Part shown: piece by piece, positions 1 through 8,546 of the stretch
How positions within the stretch are numbered: the first letter of the stretch is position 1
How the letters are laid out: every line of letters begins with the position of its first letter
From: Faecalibacter sp. LW9
GTDB taxonomy: Bacteria; Bacteroidota; Bacteroidia; Flavobacteriales; Weeksellaceae
Direction of reading: 5' to 3'
NCBI RefSeq assembly: GCF_034661295.1
Contig: NZ_CP141062.1
Span: 1,426,001 to 1,490,000 of the forward strand
DNA length: 64,000 bases
Notes under the pieces: generated by a model
Seen by the model: only the letters and a program-made list of their open reading frames with translations
Database searches by the model: none
Told to the model about the DNA's origin: nothing
Program-made: the position numbers and the translations under genes

Positions 1-526
1 GCTTATCCAAAGGAGTAGTCCCAGCGTCCCAACGTGCCATATTTTCGATTGTATATGTTCCGTCGCGTAATGATTCCTCAAGATTTAAATTTAAATTTCC
101 TATACCTTTTGAGGCTGAATCTTTATCGATTTTATACACTTTTTCTTGCGTATAAATATTGGCTTTTGTTAAACTGTCATTATACACTCCAGAAATCGGA
201 ACCATTGATTTCTCAATGACAAATTTTGTCACATAAGCATAAGTAACTCCTAACGAATCTTTGATGATTTGAGATGTAAATGCCTGTGGTTTGTCAACAC
301 TTGCTTTTAAATCATTATTAACATTATCTAATTTGTAATAATATTTTTCAACTTCGTATTTGTTAATCTTAGCTGTTGTGGCATTCATCGCCTGATAAAC
401 ACTGGTATTAAAATTTTCTAAACCAGACCTAAAGGTTAGATTAAGCCAATAGAATTGTATAATCATCAATCCAATTAGCGCAATACTCATGATGGCGATT
501 AAGACCTTGTAAAACCCTTTTCTCAT
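1..526 (-). CDS. Sensor histidine kinase, N-terminal part (runs off window)
   Basis: The reading frame is open from an ATG at 524-526 to the left edge, giving 175 residues. It begins MRKGFYKVLIAIMSIALIGL, a short basic stretch then a membrane segment at about 8-28, followed by a soluble stretch that would face the periplasm. Bacteroidota HAMP/HATPase sensor kinases commonly start this way, but no kinase motif lies inside the window, so the call rests on the N-terminal pattern and is tentative. It lies 23 nt downstream of coaE on the same strand and may be the last gene seen of the nusB-coaE operon. Confidence 0.5.
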   Translation of the reverse strand, partial: MRKGFYKVLIAIMSIALIGLMIIQFYWLNLTFRSGLENFNTSVYQAMNATTAKINKYEVEKYYYKLDNVNNDLKASVDKPQAFTSQIIKDSLGVTYAYVTKFVIEKSMVPISGVYNDSLTKANIYTQEKVYKIDKDSASKGIGNLNLNLEESLRDGTYTIENMARWDAGTTPLDK

Positions 527-549
527 GTCGTTTTAATTCACATTCAAAA

Positions 550-1152
550 TTAATGTTGTTTTTTGATTATAGCTGCAAGATTTTTGACTTGTTGTTGCAA
601 GTGCATTAAATCTTGACTATTATCAATAATATAATCGGAATACTCTTTTCTTTCTTCGTCTGATAATTGATTTTTCATTCGAGCTTCAACTTGCTCACGT
701 GTTAAACCATCTCTTTCAATTGTTCGAGTGATTCGTATTTCTTGATCAGCAATGACTGAAATAATTAAATCACAATCTTTATAGCTACCACTTTCAATTA
801 AAATTGCAGCTTCTTTGATCACGAAATCTGTATTTTGTTGTTCAATCCAATCCTTAAAATCTTTGAAAACTGCAGGATGTACAATAGCGTTTAGTTGCTG
901 AAGCAATTCTTTGTCTTTAAATGTTTTGGATGCAATATATGACCTATTCATTCCTTCAGAAGTATAGGATTCATCTCCAAATATATTTTTGATGGCTTGT
1001 ATAACTTCAGGATTATTATTTTGTATCATTCGTGCGCGTTGGTCCGAATTATACAATGGAAATCCTAACGCTTCAAAATATTTAGCAGCAGTTGTTTTCC
1101 CAGAACCGATACCGCCAGTAATTCCAATAATTTTAGGTTTGTTGATTTTCAT
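550..1152 (-). CDS. coaE: Dephospho-CoA kinase
   Basis: This enzyme phosphorylates the 3'-hydroxyl of the ribose of dephospho-CoA, the last step of coenzyme A synthesis, in the cytoplasm. The 200-residue protein has the family's usual length. Its P-loop GGIGSGKT is at residues 13-20 and is followed by the family pattern ALGFPLYNSDQ. A HPAVF segment, the AILIESG segment and a C-terminal region rich in charged residues follow, as in CoaE. It starts at an ATG 67 nt downstream of yajC, with a hairpin terminator in the gap, so its expression may depend on read-through or on a promoter not recognised here. Confidence 0.95.
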   Translation of the reverse strand: MKINKPKIIGITGGIGSGKTTAAKYFEALGFPLYNSDQRARMIQNNNPEVIQAIKNIFGDESYTSEGMNRSYIASKTFKDKELLQQLNAIVHPAVFKDFKDWIEQQNTDFVIKEAAILIESGSYKDCDLIISVIADQEIRITRTIERDGLTREQVEARMKNQLSDEERKEYSDYIIDNSQDLMHLQQQVKNLAAIIKKQH

Positions 1153-1171
1153 GAACTGAATTTAAAATAAA

Positions 1172-1196
1172 ATGCCGAGGTTAAAACCCTCGGCAT
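1172..1196 (-). terminator. Intrinsic terminator between yajC and coaE
   Basis: A perfect 9-bp stem (1172-1180 with 1188-1196, core GCCGAGG/CCTCGGC) with a 7-nt loop lies downstream of yajC on the minus strand and is followed by a T-rich run. It would end or attenuate transcription before coaE, which starts 20 nt further on. Confidence 0.8.
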
Positions 1197-1218
1197 CATA
1201 AATTTTATGAAAGATTTA

Positions 1219-1566
1219 TTATTTCTTTTCTTCTTCTGTTTTCTCAACTTGTTTCGCTTCTGATTTTATCCCGTAGCGCGCTTCAGTTAAGTCTCTTGAA
1301 ATAGCAGCTTTCTCAAATCTAATTTTTCCGGCACCAGTTTCAATAACTACTGCATCGTCGAAAATTTCATTAATTCTACCGTGAATACCTGCCGTTGTTA
1401 CGACTTGTGTTCCACGTTTTAATTCTGCTTGAAAAGCTTTTTCTTTATTTGCTTTCTTTTTTTGTGGAAGGATCATGAAAAAATACATGATCGCGAACAT
1501 TCCACCAAGCATTAAGATAGACATATATCCACCTTGACCAGCTTGTAAAAATATAGTTTGAATCAT
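1219..1566 (-). CDS. yajC: Preprotein translocase subunit YajC
   Basis: YajC is a small inner-membrane accessory subunit of the Sec holotranslocon (SecDF-YajC). The 115-residue protein has one membrane segment at about 17-36 (LMLGGMFAIMYFFMILPQKK), then the conserved basic stretch PQKKKANKEK and the domain with GTQVVTTAGIHGRI, the family signature. It follows the DUF1573 lipoprotein gene by 16 nt on the same strand, so the two are probably co-transcribed from the nusB promoter. The acidic, lysine-rich C-terminus is typical. An intrinsic terminator follows the gene. Confidence 0.94.
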   Translation of the reverse strand: MIQTIFLQAGQGGYMSILMLGGMFAIMYFFMILPQKKKANKEKAFQAELKRGTQVVTTAGIHGRINEIFDDAVVIETGAGKIRFEKAAISRDLTEARYGIKSEAKQVEKTEEEKK

Positions 1567-1582
1567 TTTATAATTTTAAAAA

Positions 1583-2074
1583 TTATTGTCCAAAGGCTTG
1601 TTGAGCAGATTGTGGTGCTTCAGAAGCTCCTACAACATTTGCAGTGATATTAAATTGTTCAGTACCGTTAACTGTATTTGTTTTTAAAGTCACTGTTTTT
1701 TGTTGTTTCCCATTCATGTTTCCAGCAGTATATTCTACTTTGATCGAATCTGTAGCTCCTACTGCAATTGGATTTTTAGGAAATTCTGGAACTGTACATC
1801 CACAAGTTGCTTGTGCGTCTTGGATAATTAATGGTGATTTACCTTCGTTGGTAAATTTAACATATGCTTGTACTTTTTCATTTGCTTTTACATCTCCAAA
1901 ATCGTGTGATGCTTCAGCCAATTTCATAACGGGCGCTGTAGCAGGATCAACAACACTTTCTGCTTGTTGTGCTACTTCCTCCTCAGTGTACAAATCTGTT
2001 GCAGACTCTTTTTTACAAGATACTGTTGCGAATAATAAAGCAAATGCTCCTAATATAAATACGTTAGTTTTCAT
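1583..2074 (-). CDS. DUF1573 lipoprotein
   Basis: The 163-residue protein starts with a lipoprotein signal peptide (MKTNVFILGAFALLFATVSC, lipidated Cys at 20). Next comes a DUF1573 domain, an immunoglobulin-like fold seen in Bacteroidota, with the typical segments FGDVKANEKVQAYVKFTNEG, CGCTVPEFPKNPI and DSIKVEYTAG. Its molecular role is not established; the family belongs to the cell envelope. It sits between nusB and yajC, an arrangement I recall from other flavobacteria, and is probably in the same transcript. Confidence 0.9.
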   Translation of the reverse strand: MKTNVFILGAFALLFATVSCKKESATDLYTEEEVAQQAESVVDPATAPVMKLAEASHDFGDVKANEKVQAYVKFTNEGKSPLIIQDAQATCGCTVPEFPKNPIAVGATDSIKVEYTAGNMNGKQQKTVTLKTNTVNGTEQFNITANVVGASEAPQSAQQAFGQ

Positions 2075-2121
2075 TCTTTTGATAAAATATGTTTCTCAAA
2101 ATTAATAAAAAATCTAAACTA

Positions 2122-3069
2122 TTATAATAAACCTCTACCGTATTTAGGTAAATTGTTGTTTTCTTTTAATTCTTTTAAAACTTTGTCTAAAATCCCGTTA
2201 ACGAAAATCTTAGATTTTTCCGTAGAATAATTTTTAGCTAATTCGATATATTCGTTTATTGTTACTTTAGCCGGAATATTTGGAAAATATAAAAATTCTG
2301 TAATTGCTAATTGTAAAATGACTAAGTCGATAGTAGCAATACGATCAAGTTCCCAATTGCTTGCTTTATCTTCAATCATTTTTCTAATTTCAGTTTGGTG
2401 ACGAACAGATTTACGGAATAATTCTTCTGTAAATTTTTTGTCATCCATATCTTTATATACCTTGAATAAACTAATCAAAGGTGTAGAGCTAGCACGGAAA
2501 GATTTTAATGTTGTATGCGTCATTGAATTGGCGATGTATAAATCATCGGCTCAGTTTAATTGAATTCCTTCAAACCAATCGTGTAAATCTTCATATTCAG
2601 CAATAAATTCTACAAAGAAGTTTAAGATAAATTCTTGATCCTCTTCGAAAGAATTTATTCCGCTATTCATATAATTTTTATATAAATCGCTTTCGATTAA
2701 TTTATTGTAGATGTTATTAGGGTAAGTATCGTAGATATCCCAATCATACATTTTGTGATCTTGAGTATAACGAGATAATTCAATATTTTCATTTAAAATT
2801 TTGAACATCTTGTTATTCACAAACTTCATGTTTGGATTTAAATCTTCTGCAGTTGGAAAGTTTTTGTTTTTAGCAAGTTCAATCTTGTTTGAAGCAATTT
2901 CTTGTTGTACTTTCACTAAGTTTAATAAGTAGATGTATAAATCGTAGATATGGTCGATTCCTTTCATCAAGTTTTTTTCAACCAATCTCTCTTCACCATC
3001 CGTTCCTAAACTGTTGTATGCATAAACACTTTGCATTACTTTTTCGCGGAGTTGTCTTCTTCCCAACAT
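2122..3069 (-). pseudogene. nusB: Transcription antitermination factor NusB, interrupted by an in-frame TGA
   Basis: NusB binds boxA RNA with S10 and supports rRNA antitermination. The gene reads as one frame of 315 codons plus stop, the long form found in flavobacteria. The N-terminal RNA-binding helix (GRRQLREKVMQSVYAY) comes first, then an insertion, then the conserved C-terminal half (TINEYIELAKNYSTEKSKIFVNGILDKVL). A TGA at 2551-2553 splits it into a 172-residue N-terminal piece and a downstream piece that could start at the ATG at 2521-2523, nine codons after the stop (133 residues). Frame is kept across the break (LN-stop-ADDLYIANS), and the lost residue is probably Trp (TGG to TGA). 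A real nonsense mutation, a sequence error, or a protein made in two pieces are all possible. Confidence 0.85.
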
Positions 3070-3100
3070 AATTTCAATGATATAACGTCTATTAAGAGTG

Positions 3101-3108
3101 CAAAGGTA
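3101..3108 (-). promoter_or_regulatory. Candidate -7 box of the nusB operon promoter
   Basis: On the minus strand this reads TACCTTTG, an exact match to the flavobacterial -7 consensus TAnnTTTG, 32 nt before the nusB start. No clear TTG -33 element lies at the right distance. The same octamer serves the SRP RNA gene in this window. Confidence 0.5.
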
Positions 3109-3120
3109 AGCAAAAAGATG

Positions 3121-3128
3121 TAAATTTG
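3121..3128 (+). promoter_or_regulatory. Candidate -7 box of the ABC exporter promoter
   Basis: TAAATTTG matches TAnnTTTG and ends only 4 nt before the GTG start at 3133. If used, the transcript would begin at or next to the start codon (leaderless). No good -33 TTG is seen. Confidence 0.4.
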
Positions 3129-3132
3129 TTTT

Positions 3133-4896
3133 GTGAAATCGTTACAGAAACTAAATATTTTTTTATGGAAGTATAAATGGAGGCTATTATTAGGTTTCCT
3201 TTTTACGATATGTGCAAATTTTGTACAAGTCTATTCCGTTACATTTATTCGTCATGCTGTCAATACAGTAGAGGAATTGTTGGCCAATTTTGGATCAAGC
3301 ACTGAATTAACTCTTGATTCTTTAAAAACAGGTTTAATGTATGCCTCATTTGCATTTCTTGGATTTAAGGTTCTTGGAGGAGCACTTACCGTAGGAACAC
3401 GTCAAATGATTATAGTGACTTCTCGATTAATAGAATTTGATTTAAAGAATAAAATCTATAAACATTATCAATATTTGTCGCTTTCGTTTTATAAAAAGAA
3501 TAAAACGGGAGATTTGATGAATCGTATTACTGAGGATGTTTCTTTGGTGAGAATGTATCTAGGTCCTGGGATAATGTATCCTGTAGATTTAGTTTCCCGC
3601 GTTGCTATTATCGGATATTTTATGTCGCGTGTGGATACGGATTTAACATTATATACATTATTACCTCTTCCTGTATTGTCTTTTTTGATTTATAACGTCG
3701 CTAATCGAATCAATCAACGCAGTAAACGTGTTCAACAACAACAATCAACGATTTCTTCCTCTGTACAAGATACTTTTGCAGGTATTCGTGTTATAAAATC
3801 ATTCAATACAGAACAGAATGTAAAAGATAATTATGCTTTAGAGGCCTAAGAATATCAAAAACGTGCCTTGCATCTTTCTCAAATTCAAGCCGCTTTTGGT
3901 CCATTAATGGTAGTAGTTGTAGGTATTTCAAATTTAATTATTCTTTACTTAGGAGGTTTAAAATACATTCAAGGAGATTTAGATATTGGTGCAATTGCCG
4001 AATTTTTCTTGTATCTTAATATGTTGATTTGGCTTTTTACTTCGTTAGGATGGATTACAACTGTAGTACAACGCGCAGAAGCTTCAATGGCCCGTATTAA
4101 TGAGTTCTTAGATTTTAAATCAGAAATTAAAGATCAACCCGAAAATCATATTGATGTTCAAGGGGAGATTGAGTTTAGTAATGTGACATATACTTACGAA
4201 AATACAGGTATCACGGCTTTAAAAAATATTTCATTTAAAATTAAAAAAGGAGAGACATTAGCTATTTTAGGAAGTACAGGATCAGGTAAATCGACCATCG
4301 CTTTGTTAATCGCACGTTTATTAGAGCCAACTTCTGGTGAAATCTATTTTGATGGACATCATATTCATGATGTAAGTGTTTCATCTATACGCAAGCAAAT
4401 AGGATATGTTCCACAAGAAGCATTTTTATTTTCAGATTCTTTAACCAATAATATTTTATTTGGATCGGATCAAGAAAATGTAGAAGTAGCAAAACAGTTT
4501 GCTAATAAAGCTGCGGTTGCGAACAATATCGAAGGATTTAAGGAAAAATATGATACAGTTGTAGGTGAACGAGGAGTGACATTATCTGGTGGTCAAAAAC
4601 AGCGCATTTCTATAGCTCGTGCATTGGTTAATAATCCTAATGTGCTAATTTTTGATGATAGTTTATCCGCTGTAGATACCGAAACAGAAGAAACGATCTT
4701 AAATAACTTAGCATCCGATTTTGATGCAAAGACTTCTATTATAATTACTCACCGTGTATCTTCTGCTAAAAATGCAGATCATATCATCTATCTGGATGAG
4801 GGTAAAATCGTAGAATCGGGTACTCATGAAGAATTATTAAATATTAAAGGGAATTATTATGAACTCTTTAATAAACAAGTAATGGATGTGCATTAA
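3133..4896 (+). pseudogene. ABC exporter (MsbA/multidrug type), interrupted by an in-frame TAA
   Basis: Read through, the gene encodes 587 residues of a half-size ABC exporter. The N-terminal membrane domain (about 1-320) is followed by a nucleotide-binding domain with Walker A GSTGSGKST, signature LSGGQKQR, Walker B VLIFDDSLSAVD and the switch His in ITHR. A TAA at 3847-3849 falls in the membrane domain after LEA, and the same frame continues with EYQKRALHLSQ. Products would be 238 residues and, from an internal start, about 342. Neither alone has all six membrane helices with the ATPase. Substrate is unknown; lipid or drug export is typical. The GTG start is the first in frame. It is transcribed divergently from nusB, which is broken too. 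Confidence 0.82.
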
Positions 4897-4960
4897 TTGT
4901 TTTTTTATTATTTTTTTGGAGTTTAATACTAAAGTATAATGGTTTATTCAGATTTTTTTT

Positions 4961-4968
4961 TAGTTTTG
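4961..4968 (+). promoter_or_regulatory. Candidate -7 box for the DUF3276 gene
   Basis: TAGTTTTG is an exact TAnnTTTG match 38 nt before the ATG at 5007. The -33 region is T-rich without a clear TTG. Confidence 0.45.
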
Positions 4969-5006
4969 TTAGGAAACTTTTAACAAATTAAACTCTATTA
5001 AGCCAT

Positions 5007-5396
5007 ATGAACGATTATGAAAACCAAGAAAAAATGGAAGCTGATGGGATATTCTCCAAGGTTTTAAGAGCCGGAAGACGTACCTATTTTTTTGATGTAA
5101 GAGAAACGAGAGCTGGTGATTACTATTTAACAATCACAGAGAGTAAAAAGAACACTTCAGAAGATGGAAATTTCTTCTATAAGAAACACAAAATCTATTT
5201 ATATAAAGAAGATTTTGAAAGCTTCAAAGATTTATTAGACGAAACAACGCAATATGTTTTTCAAAATAAAGGGGAAGAGGTCATTTCGGAGCGTCATCAA
5301 AAAGATTTTGATGCAAAGAAATATAAAACTGTAGAAGTGGACGAGCCCGTGAAAGGGATCGAATCGTTTACCAATATCGATTTTGATGATATCTAA
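5007..5396 (+). CDS. DUF3276 PUR-alpha-like nucleic-acid-binding protein
   Basis: This 129-residue cytoplasmic protein belongs to DUF3276, the bacterial PUR-alpha-like family found in Bacteroidota. The core at residues 15-90 (ADGIFSKVLRAGRRTYFFDVRETRAGDYYLTITESKK) is the single PUR repeat, proposed to bind single-stranded nucleic acid. The tail after about residue 100 is acidic and probably disordered. It is monocistronic, between its own promoter box and two terminators, and convergent with sucC. Function in the cell is not known. Confidence 0.88.
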   Translation: MNDYENQEKMEADGIFSKVLRAGRRTYFFDVRETRAGDYYLTITESKKNTSEDGNFFYKKHKIYLYKEDFESFKDLLDETTQYVFQNKGEEVISERHQKDFDAKKYKTVEVDEPVKGIESFTNIDFDDI

Positions 5397-5413
5397 AAAT
5401 CATAACGTATAAA

Positions 5414-5447
5414 ATATCCCATACTGTAATTGGTATGGGATATTTTT
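5414..5447 (+). terminator. Intrinsic terminator of the DUF3276 gene
   Basis: An 11-bp perfect stem (5414-5424 with 5433-5443, core TATCCCATAC/GTATGGGATA) with an 8-nt loop is followed by TTTT, 17 nt after the stop codon. Confidence 0.85.
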
Positions 5448-5460
5448 ATAATTACTTCAA

Positions 5461-5495
5461 AAAAAAGTCTTTCAGAATTCTGAAAGACTTTTTTT
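5461..5495. terminator. Bidirectional terminator between DUF3276 gene and sucC
   Basis: A perfect palindrome centred on GAATTC (arms AAGTCTTTCAGA/TCTGAAAGACTT) is flanked by an A-run on the left and a T-run on the right. It can therefore end sucC transcription (minus) and back up the DUF3276 terminator (plus). Confidence 0.88.
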
Positions 5496-5505
5496 AAGGA
5501 TATGA

Positions 5506-6699
5506 TTAAGCAACTAATTCTTTTACTTTGTTTGCAGCATCTTGTAATGTGATAGCTGAATGAACTTGTAATCCTGAATCGTCGATCATTTGTTTAGCCA
5601 CTTCAGCGTTTGTTCCTTGTAAACGAACGATGATTGGAACTTTAATGGCGTCACCCATGTTTTTATAAGCATCTAAGATACCTTGTGCAACACGATCACA
5701 ACGTACAATTCCACCAAAAATGTTGACTAAAATCGCTTCTACATTTTCATCTTTTAAGATGATGCGGAAAGCTTTTTCAACACGTTCAGCATCTGCAGTA
5801 CCTCCAACATCTAAGAAGTTTGCAGGGTTTCCTCCAGATAATTTGATGATATCCATTGTAGCCATTGCTAATCCGGCACCATTTACCATACATCCAACGT
5901 TACCATCTAACTTAACGAAATTTAATCCCGCTTCACCTGCTTCAACTTCTGTTGGGTCTTCTTCGCGTGTATCACGTAAAGCAGCAATGTCTGGGTGACG
6001 GAATAAAGCGTTGTCATCTAAAGTTACTTTAGCATCAACTGCGATGATTTTATCGTCTGATGTTTTTAAAACTGGGTTAATTTCGAACATAGATGCATCA
6101 ATAGATACATATGCGTCATATAATGCAGTGATGAATTTTACTCCTTCTTTGAATGCATTTCCTGATAATCCTAAGTTGAAAGCAATTTTACGAGCTTGGA
6201 ATCCTTGGATACCAACTGTAGGATCAATTTCTTCTGTAAAAATTTTATCTGGTGTAGATTCTGCAACTTCTTCAATATCCATTCCACCTTCAGTAGAATA
6301 CATAATCATATTTTTACCTGTAGCACGATCTAACAATACAGATACATAGTACTCTTCTGTTTGAGATTCTCCTGGGTAATAAACATCTTCAGCAATAAAT
6401 ACTTGATGAACCTTTTTACCTTCAGCAGAAGTTTGAGGTGTAATTAATTGCATTCCGATAATCTCGTTTGCTTTCTCTTTTACCTCGTCTAAGTTTTTGG
6501 CAAGTTTAACACCTCCACCTTTACCACGACCACCTGCGTGAATTTGAGCTTTCACAACATGCCATCCTGTTCCGGTTTCTTCTGTTAATTTTTTAGCGGC
6601 TTCAACAGCTTCTTCTGGTGTAGTTGCAACAATTCCACGTTGAACTCTCACACCATATTTACTAAGAATTTCTTTTCCTTGATATTCGTGAAGATTCAT
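5506..6699 (-). CDS. sucC: Succinate-CoA ligase (ADP-forming) beta subunit
   Basis: This is the TCA-cycle enzyme subunit that binds succinate and nucleotide, converting succinyl-CoA, ADP and phosphate to succinate, CoA and ATP together with SucD. The 397-residue protein has the family's length. The N-terminal ATP-grasp domain (MNLHEYQGKEILSKYGV, KAQIHAGGRGKGGGVKLA) is followed by FEINPVLKT and the C-terminal CoA-ligase domain with GGNPANFLDVGG and VNIFGGIVRCD. sucD is not in the window, so the subunits are not adjacent here. It is monocistronic, with a TAnnTTTG box upstream and a palindromic terminator 10 nt downstream. Confidence 0.97.
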   Translation of the reverse strand: MNLHEYQGKEILSKYGVRVQRGIVATTPEEAVEAAKKLTEETGTGWHVVKAQIHAGGRGKGGGVKLAKNLDEVKEKANEIIGMQLITPQTSAEGKKVHQVFIAEDVYYPGESQTEEYYVSVLLDRATGKNMIMYSTEGGMDIEEVAESTPDKIFTEEIDPTVGIQGFQARKIAFNLGLSGNAFKEGVKFITALYDAYVSIDASMFEINPVLKTSDDKIIAVDAKVTLDDNALFRHPDIAALRDTREEDPTEVEAGEAGLNFVKLDGNVGCMVNGAGLAMATMDIIKLSGGNPANFLDVGGTADAERVEKAFRIILKDENVEAILVNIFGGIVRCDRVAQGILDAYKNMGDAIKVPIIVRLQGTNAEVAKQMIDDSGLQVHSAITLQDAANKVKELVA

Positions 6700-6719
6700 T
6701 TTTTTTGATTTTTCAGTTA

Positions 6720-6727
6720 CAAAAATA
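6720..6727 (-). promoter_or_regulatory. Candidate -7 box of the sucC promoter
   Basis: On the minus strand TATTTTTG matches TAnnTTTG, 20 nt before the sucC start codon. No clear -33 TTG. Confidence 0.4.
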
Positions 6728-6845
6728 GAATAATTGTTGAGGTATTCTAAATTTTAAGAGATTAATTTTATCAGGTCAAGGTTAAATTATACAATTAATT
6801 AAGATTTTGAAGGAATTATTGCCTCAAAAATGATAAAATATATTT

Positions 6846-6853
6846 TAAGTTTG
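6846..6853 (+). promoter_or_regulatory. Candidate -7 box for the GT39-type gene
   Basis: TAAGTTTG matches TAnnTTTG, with a TTG 24 nt upstream (6819-6821). It overlaps an in-frame GTG at 6853, so if the box is used, translation must start downstream, at the ATG at 6874. Confidence 0.45.
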
Positions 6854-6873
6854 TGCTTCTAGAACTATTGACA

Positions 6874-8526
6874 ATGAATCTAAAAATCTTTTTAGCGATC
6901 GTTTTTATCCTGAATTTAGTTCAGGGTATTTGTACACCAGTAATTGATGATGAAGCATATTATTGGATGTGGAGTTTACGACTTGATGCAGGATATTTTG
7001 ATCATCCACCAATGATTGCAACATGGATTAAGCTATCAGATTTATTCTTTGACGGTGAAATCGGATTACGATTCATAACAATCATAATGAATACAATTTC
7101 TGCTTTATTGATGTGGAAAATTCTATCTCCAAAAACGAAAAATCAGATCAATACATTTTTGGTGGTTTACTTTAGTTTAATTTTTGTTCAAATCTTTTCT
7201 TGGGTTTCTACACCTGATGCACCATTATTATTTTTCACGATTTTCTATTTATATAGTTTAAAGCGATTTATAAAAGATAGTTCAATAATCAACACCGCAT
7301 TATTGTCGGTAGGTTTTGCAGGATTAATGTATAGTAAATATCATGGAATCTTGGTTCTAATTTTTACATTAATCCCTATACTTTCAAGTTTATATAAGAA
7401 ACCTAGCTTTTATTTAGCAATATTAATCTCATTAGTTTTGTATGGACCACATTTTTATTGGCTTTATGAAAATGACTTTCCGCCATTGTCTTATCACTTT
7501 ATAGATCGAAGCGCAGAACAGAAATTTAGTTGGACACAACCTTTTATTTATATCGTAACGGCCTTTTTTGGTGCAACAGGTTTATTAGTATATTATACAT
7601 TAAAATCAATACGAGTTGTTGACCGTTCAGATGCATTTAAACGATCTGTTTTTTGGTTAGCTATTGGTCCATTTTTCTTCTTTTTGTTTTCTACTTTAAA
7701 AGATACGACACAAGCGCAATGGTTATTGATTAGTTACATAGCATGTGGATTATTATTGTATTGGAGTTATTCAGATGTTCAAAAAACAAAGTCATGGATG
7801 ATTACAGGCGGTCTAACAATTGGACTTATTTTTATCGTTCGTGTTATTATAATGATTCCAAGTTTGTCACCATTGTATGAAACTAAGAATTTTGGGGAGT
7901 TAGCAGGAAATTTAGTCTCAGAAGATATTGTGGCATTTGAAAAATATCAAGAAGCGTCAATTTTCCAATTTTATAATCGGGATAAAAGAGGCGTGGTCTA
8001 TCGTACACTTGGAAATAGAAATAGTCAGTTTTCCCTATGGGACGATGAAAGATTATTGAATAAGTCTTTTAATTATGTTACACCTTGGTCACAATCTTTA
8101 GTCAGTTTCGAGGGACTTAAAGGAAAAGAATATTTTGTAAATAAAATTGAAAATTATCATCCTATTCATCAAATGAAGGGGGAAGTGATAAAAATTGATA
8201 GTTATAAGATAACAGATAAAATTGAGGTTATAAAAAATGCACATCATCAAGTTGAGGTTAAACTATCCGAAATAGATTGGGATTTAATTCAGCACCAAAA
8301 TTATCGCTTAGAATTTTTTATTACGAAAGAACAACAATATAATATTGTTGAAGTATTACCTATAGAACTAAATGTTGAATCCATTGTGCAAGATGAGATT
8401 TCATTAAAATCAAACTTTAAAACTACTTTAGAAAAAGGAACATATTCGCTTTATATCGGAATTACACCACCCAGTTTAATTTCAAAATATGTGTCTAAAC
8501 CATTAAAAATGATAGTTACTGAATAG
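6874..8526 (+). CDS. GT39/ArnT-type membrane glycosyltransferase
   Basis: This 550-residue integral membrane protein resembles the GT-C superfamily (GT39/GT83, ArnT and protein mannosyltransferase type), which moves a sugar from a polyprenyl-phosphate carrier to an acceptor outside the inner membrane. The signature is in the first outer loop: [10 protein letters not shown] then GYFDHPP, with the catalytic acidic pair. About ten hydrophobic segments follow in residues 1-330, then a soluble C-terminal part of about 200 residues. The ATG at 6874 is preferred to the in-frame GTG at 6853, which overlaps a promoter box. Acceptor and sugar are unknown. The LolD-like gene follows by 20 nt. Confidence 0.85.
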   Translation: MNLKIFLAIVFILNLVQGICTPVIDDEAYYWMWSLRLDAGYFDHPPMIATWIKLSDLFFDGEIGLRFITIIMNTISALLMWKILSPKTKNQINTFLVVYFSLIFVQIFSWVSTPDAPLLFFTIFYLYSLKRFIKDSSIINTALLSVGFAGLMYSKYHGILVLIFTLIPILSSLYKKPSFYLAILISLVLYGPHFYWLYENDFPPLSYHFIDRSAEQKFSWTQPFIYIVTAFFGATGLLVYYTLKSIRVVDRSDAFKRSVFWLAIGPFFFFLFSTLKDTTQAQWLLISYIACGLLLYWSYSDVQKTKSWMITGGLTIGLIFIVRVIIMIPSLSPLYETKNFGELAGNLVSEDIVAFEKYQEASIFQFYNRDKRGVVYRTLGNRNSQFSLWDDERLLNKSFNYVTPWSQSLVSFEGLKGKEYFVNKIENYHPIHQMKGEVIKIDSYKITDKIEVIKNAHHQVEVKLSEIDWDLIQHQNYRLEFFITKEQQYNIVEVLPIELNVESIVQDEISLKSNFKTTLEKGTYSLYIGITPPSLISKYVSKPLKMIVTE

Positions 8527-8546
8527 TTTCTTATATTTACATCATC

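Noticed and set aside
1644-2105. A 153-codon frame opposite the DUF1573 gene
   Set aside because: The minus-strand gene has a proper lipoprotein signal and family motifs; the plus-strand frame has none.
2551-2553. UGA read as tryptophan (alternative genetic code) to explain nusB
   Set aside because: TGG encodes Trp throughout the window and TGA ends an intact gene at 14975-14977, where it overlaps the next ATG. The TAA in the next gene would not be explained either.
5720-6349. Open frames on the plus strand opposite sucC
   Set aside because: They are antisense to a highly conserved gene, have no family resemblance or promoter, and follow from its codon use.
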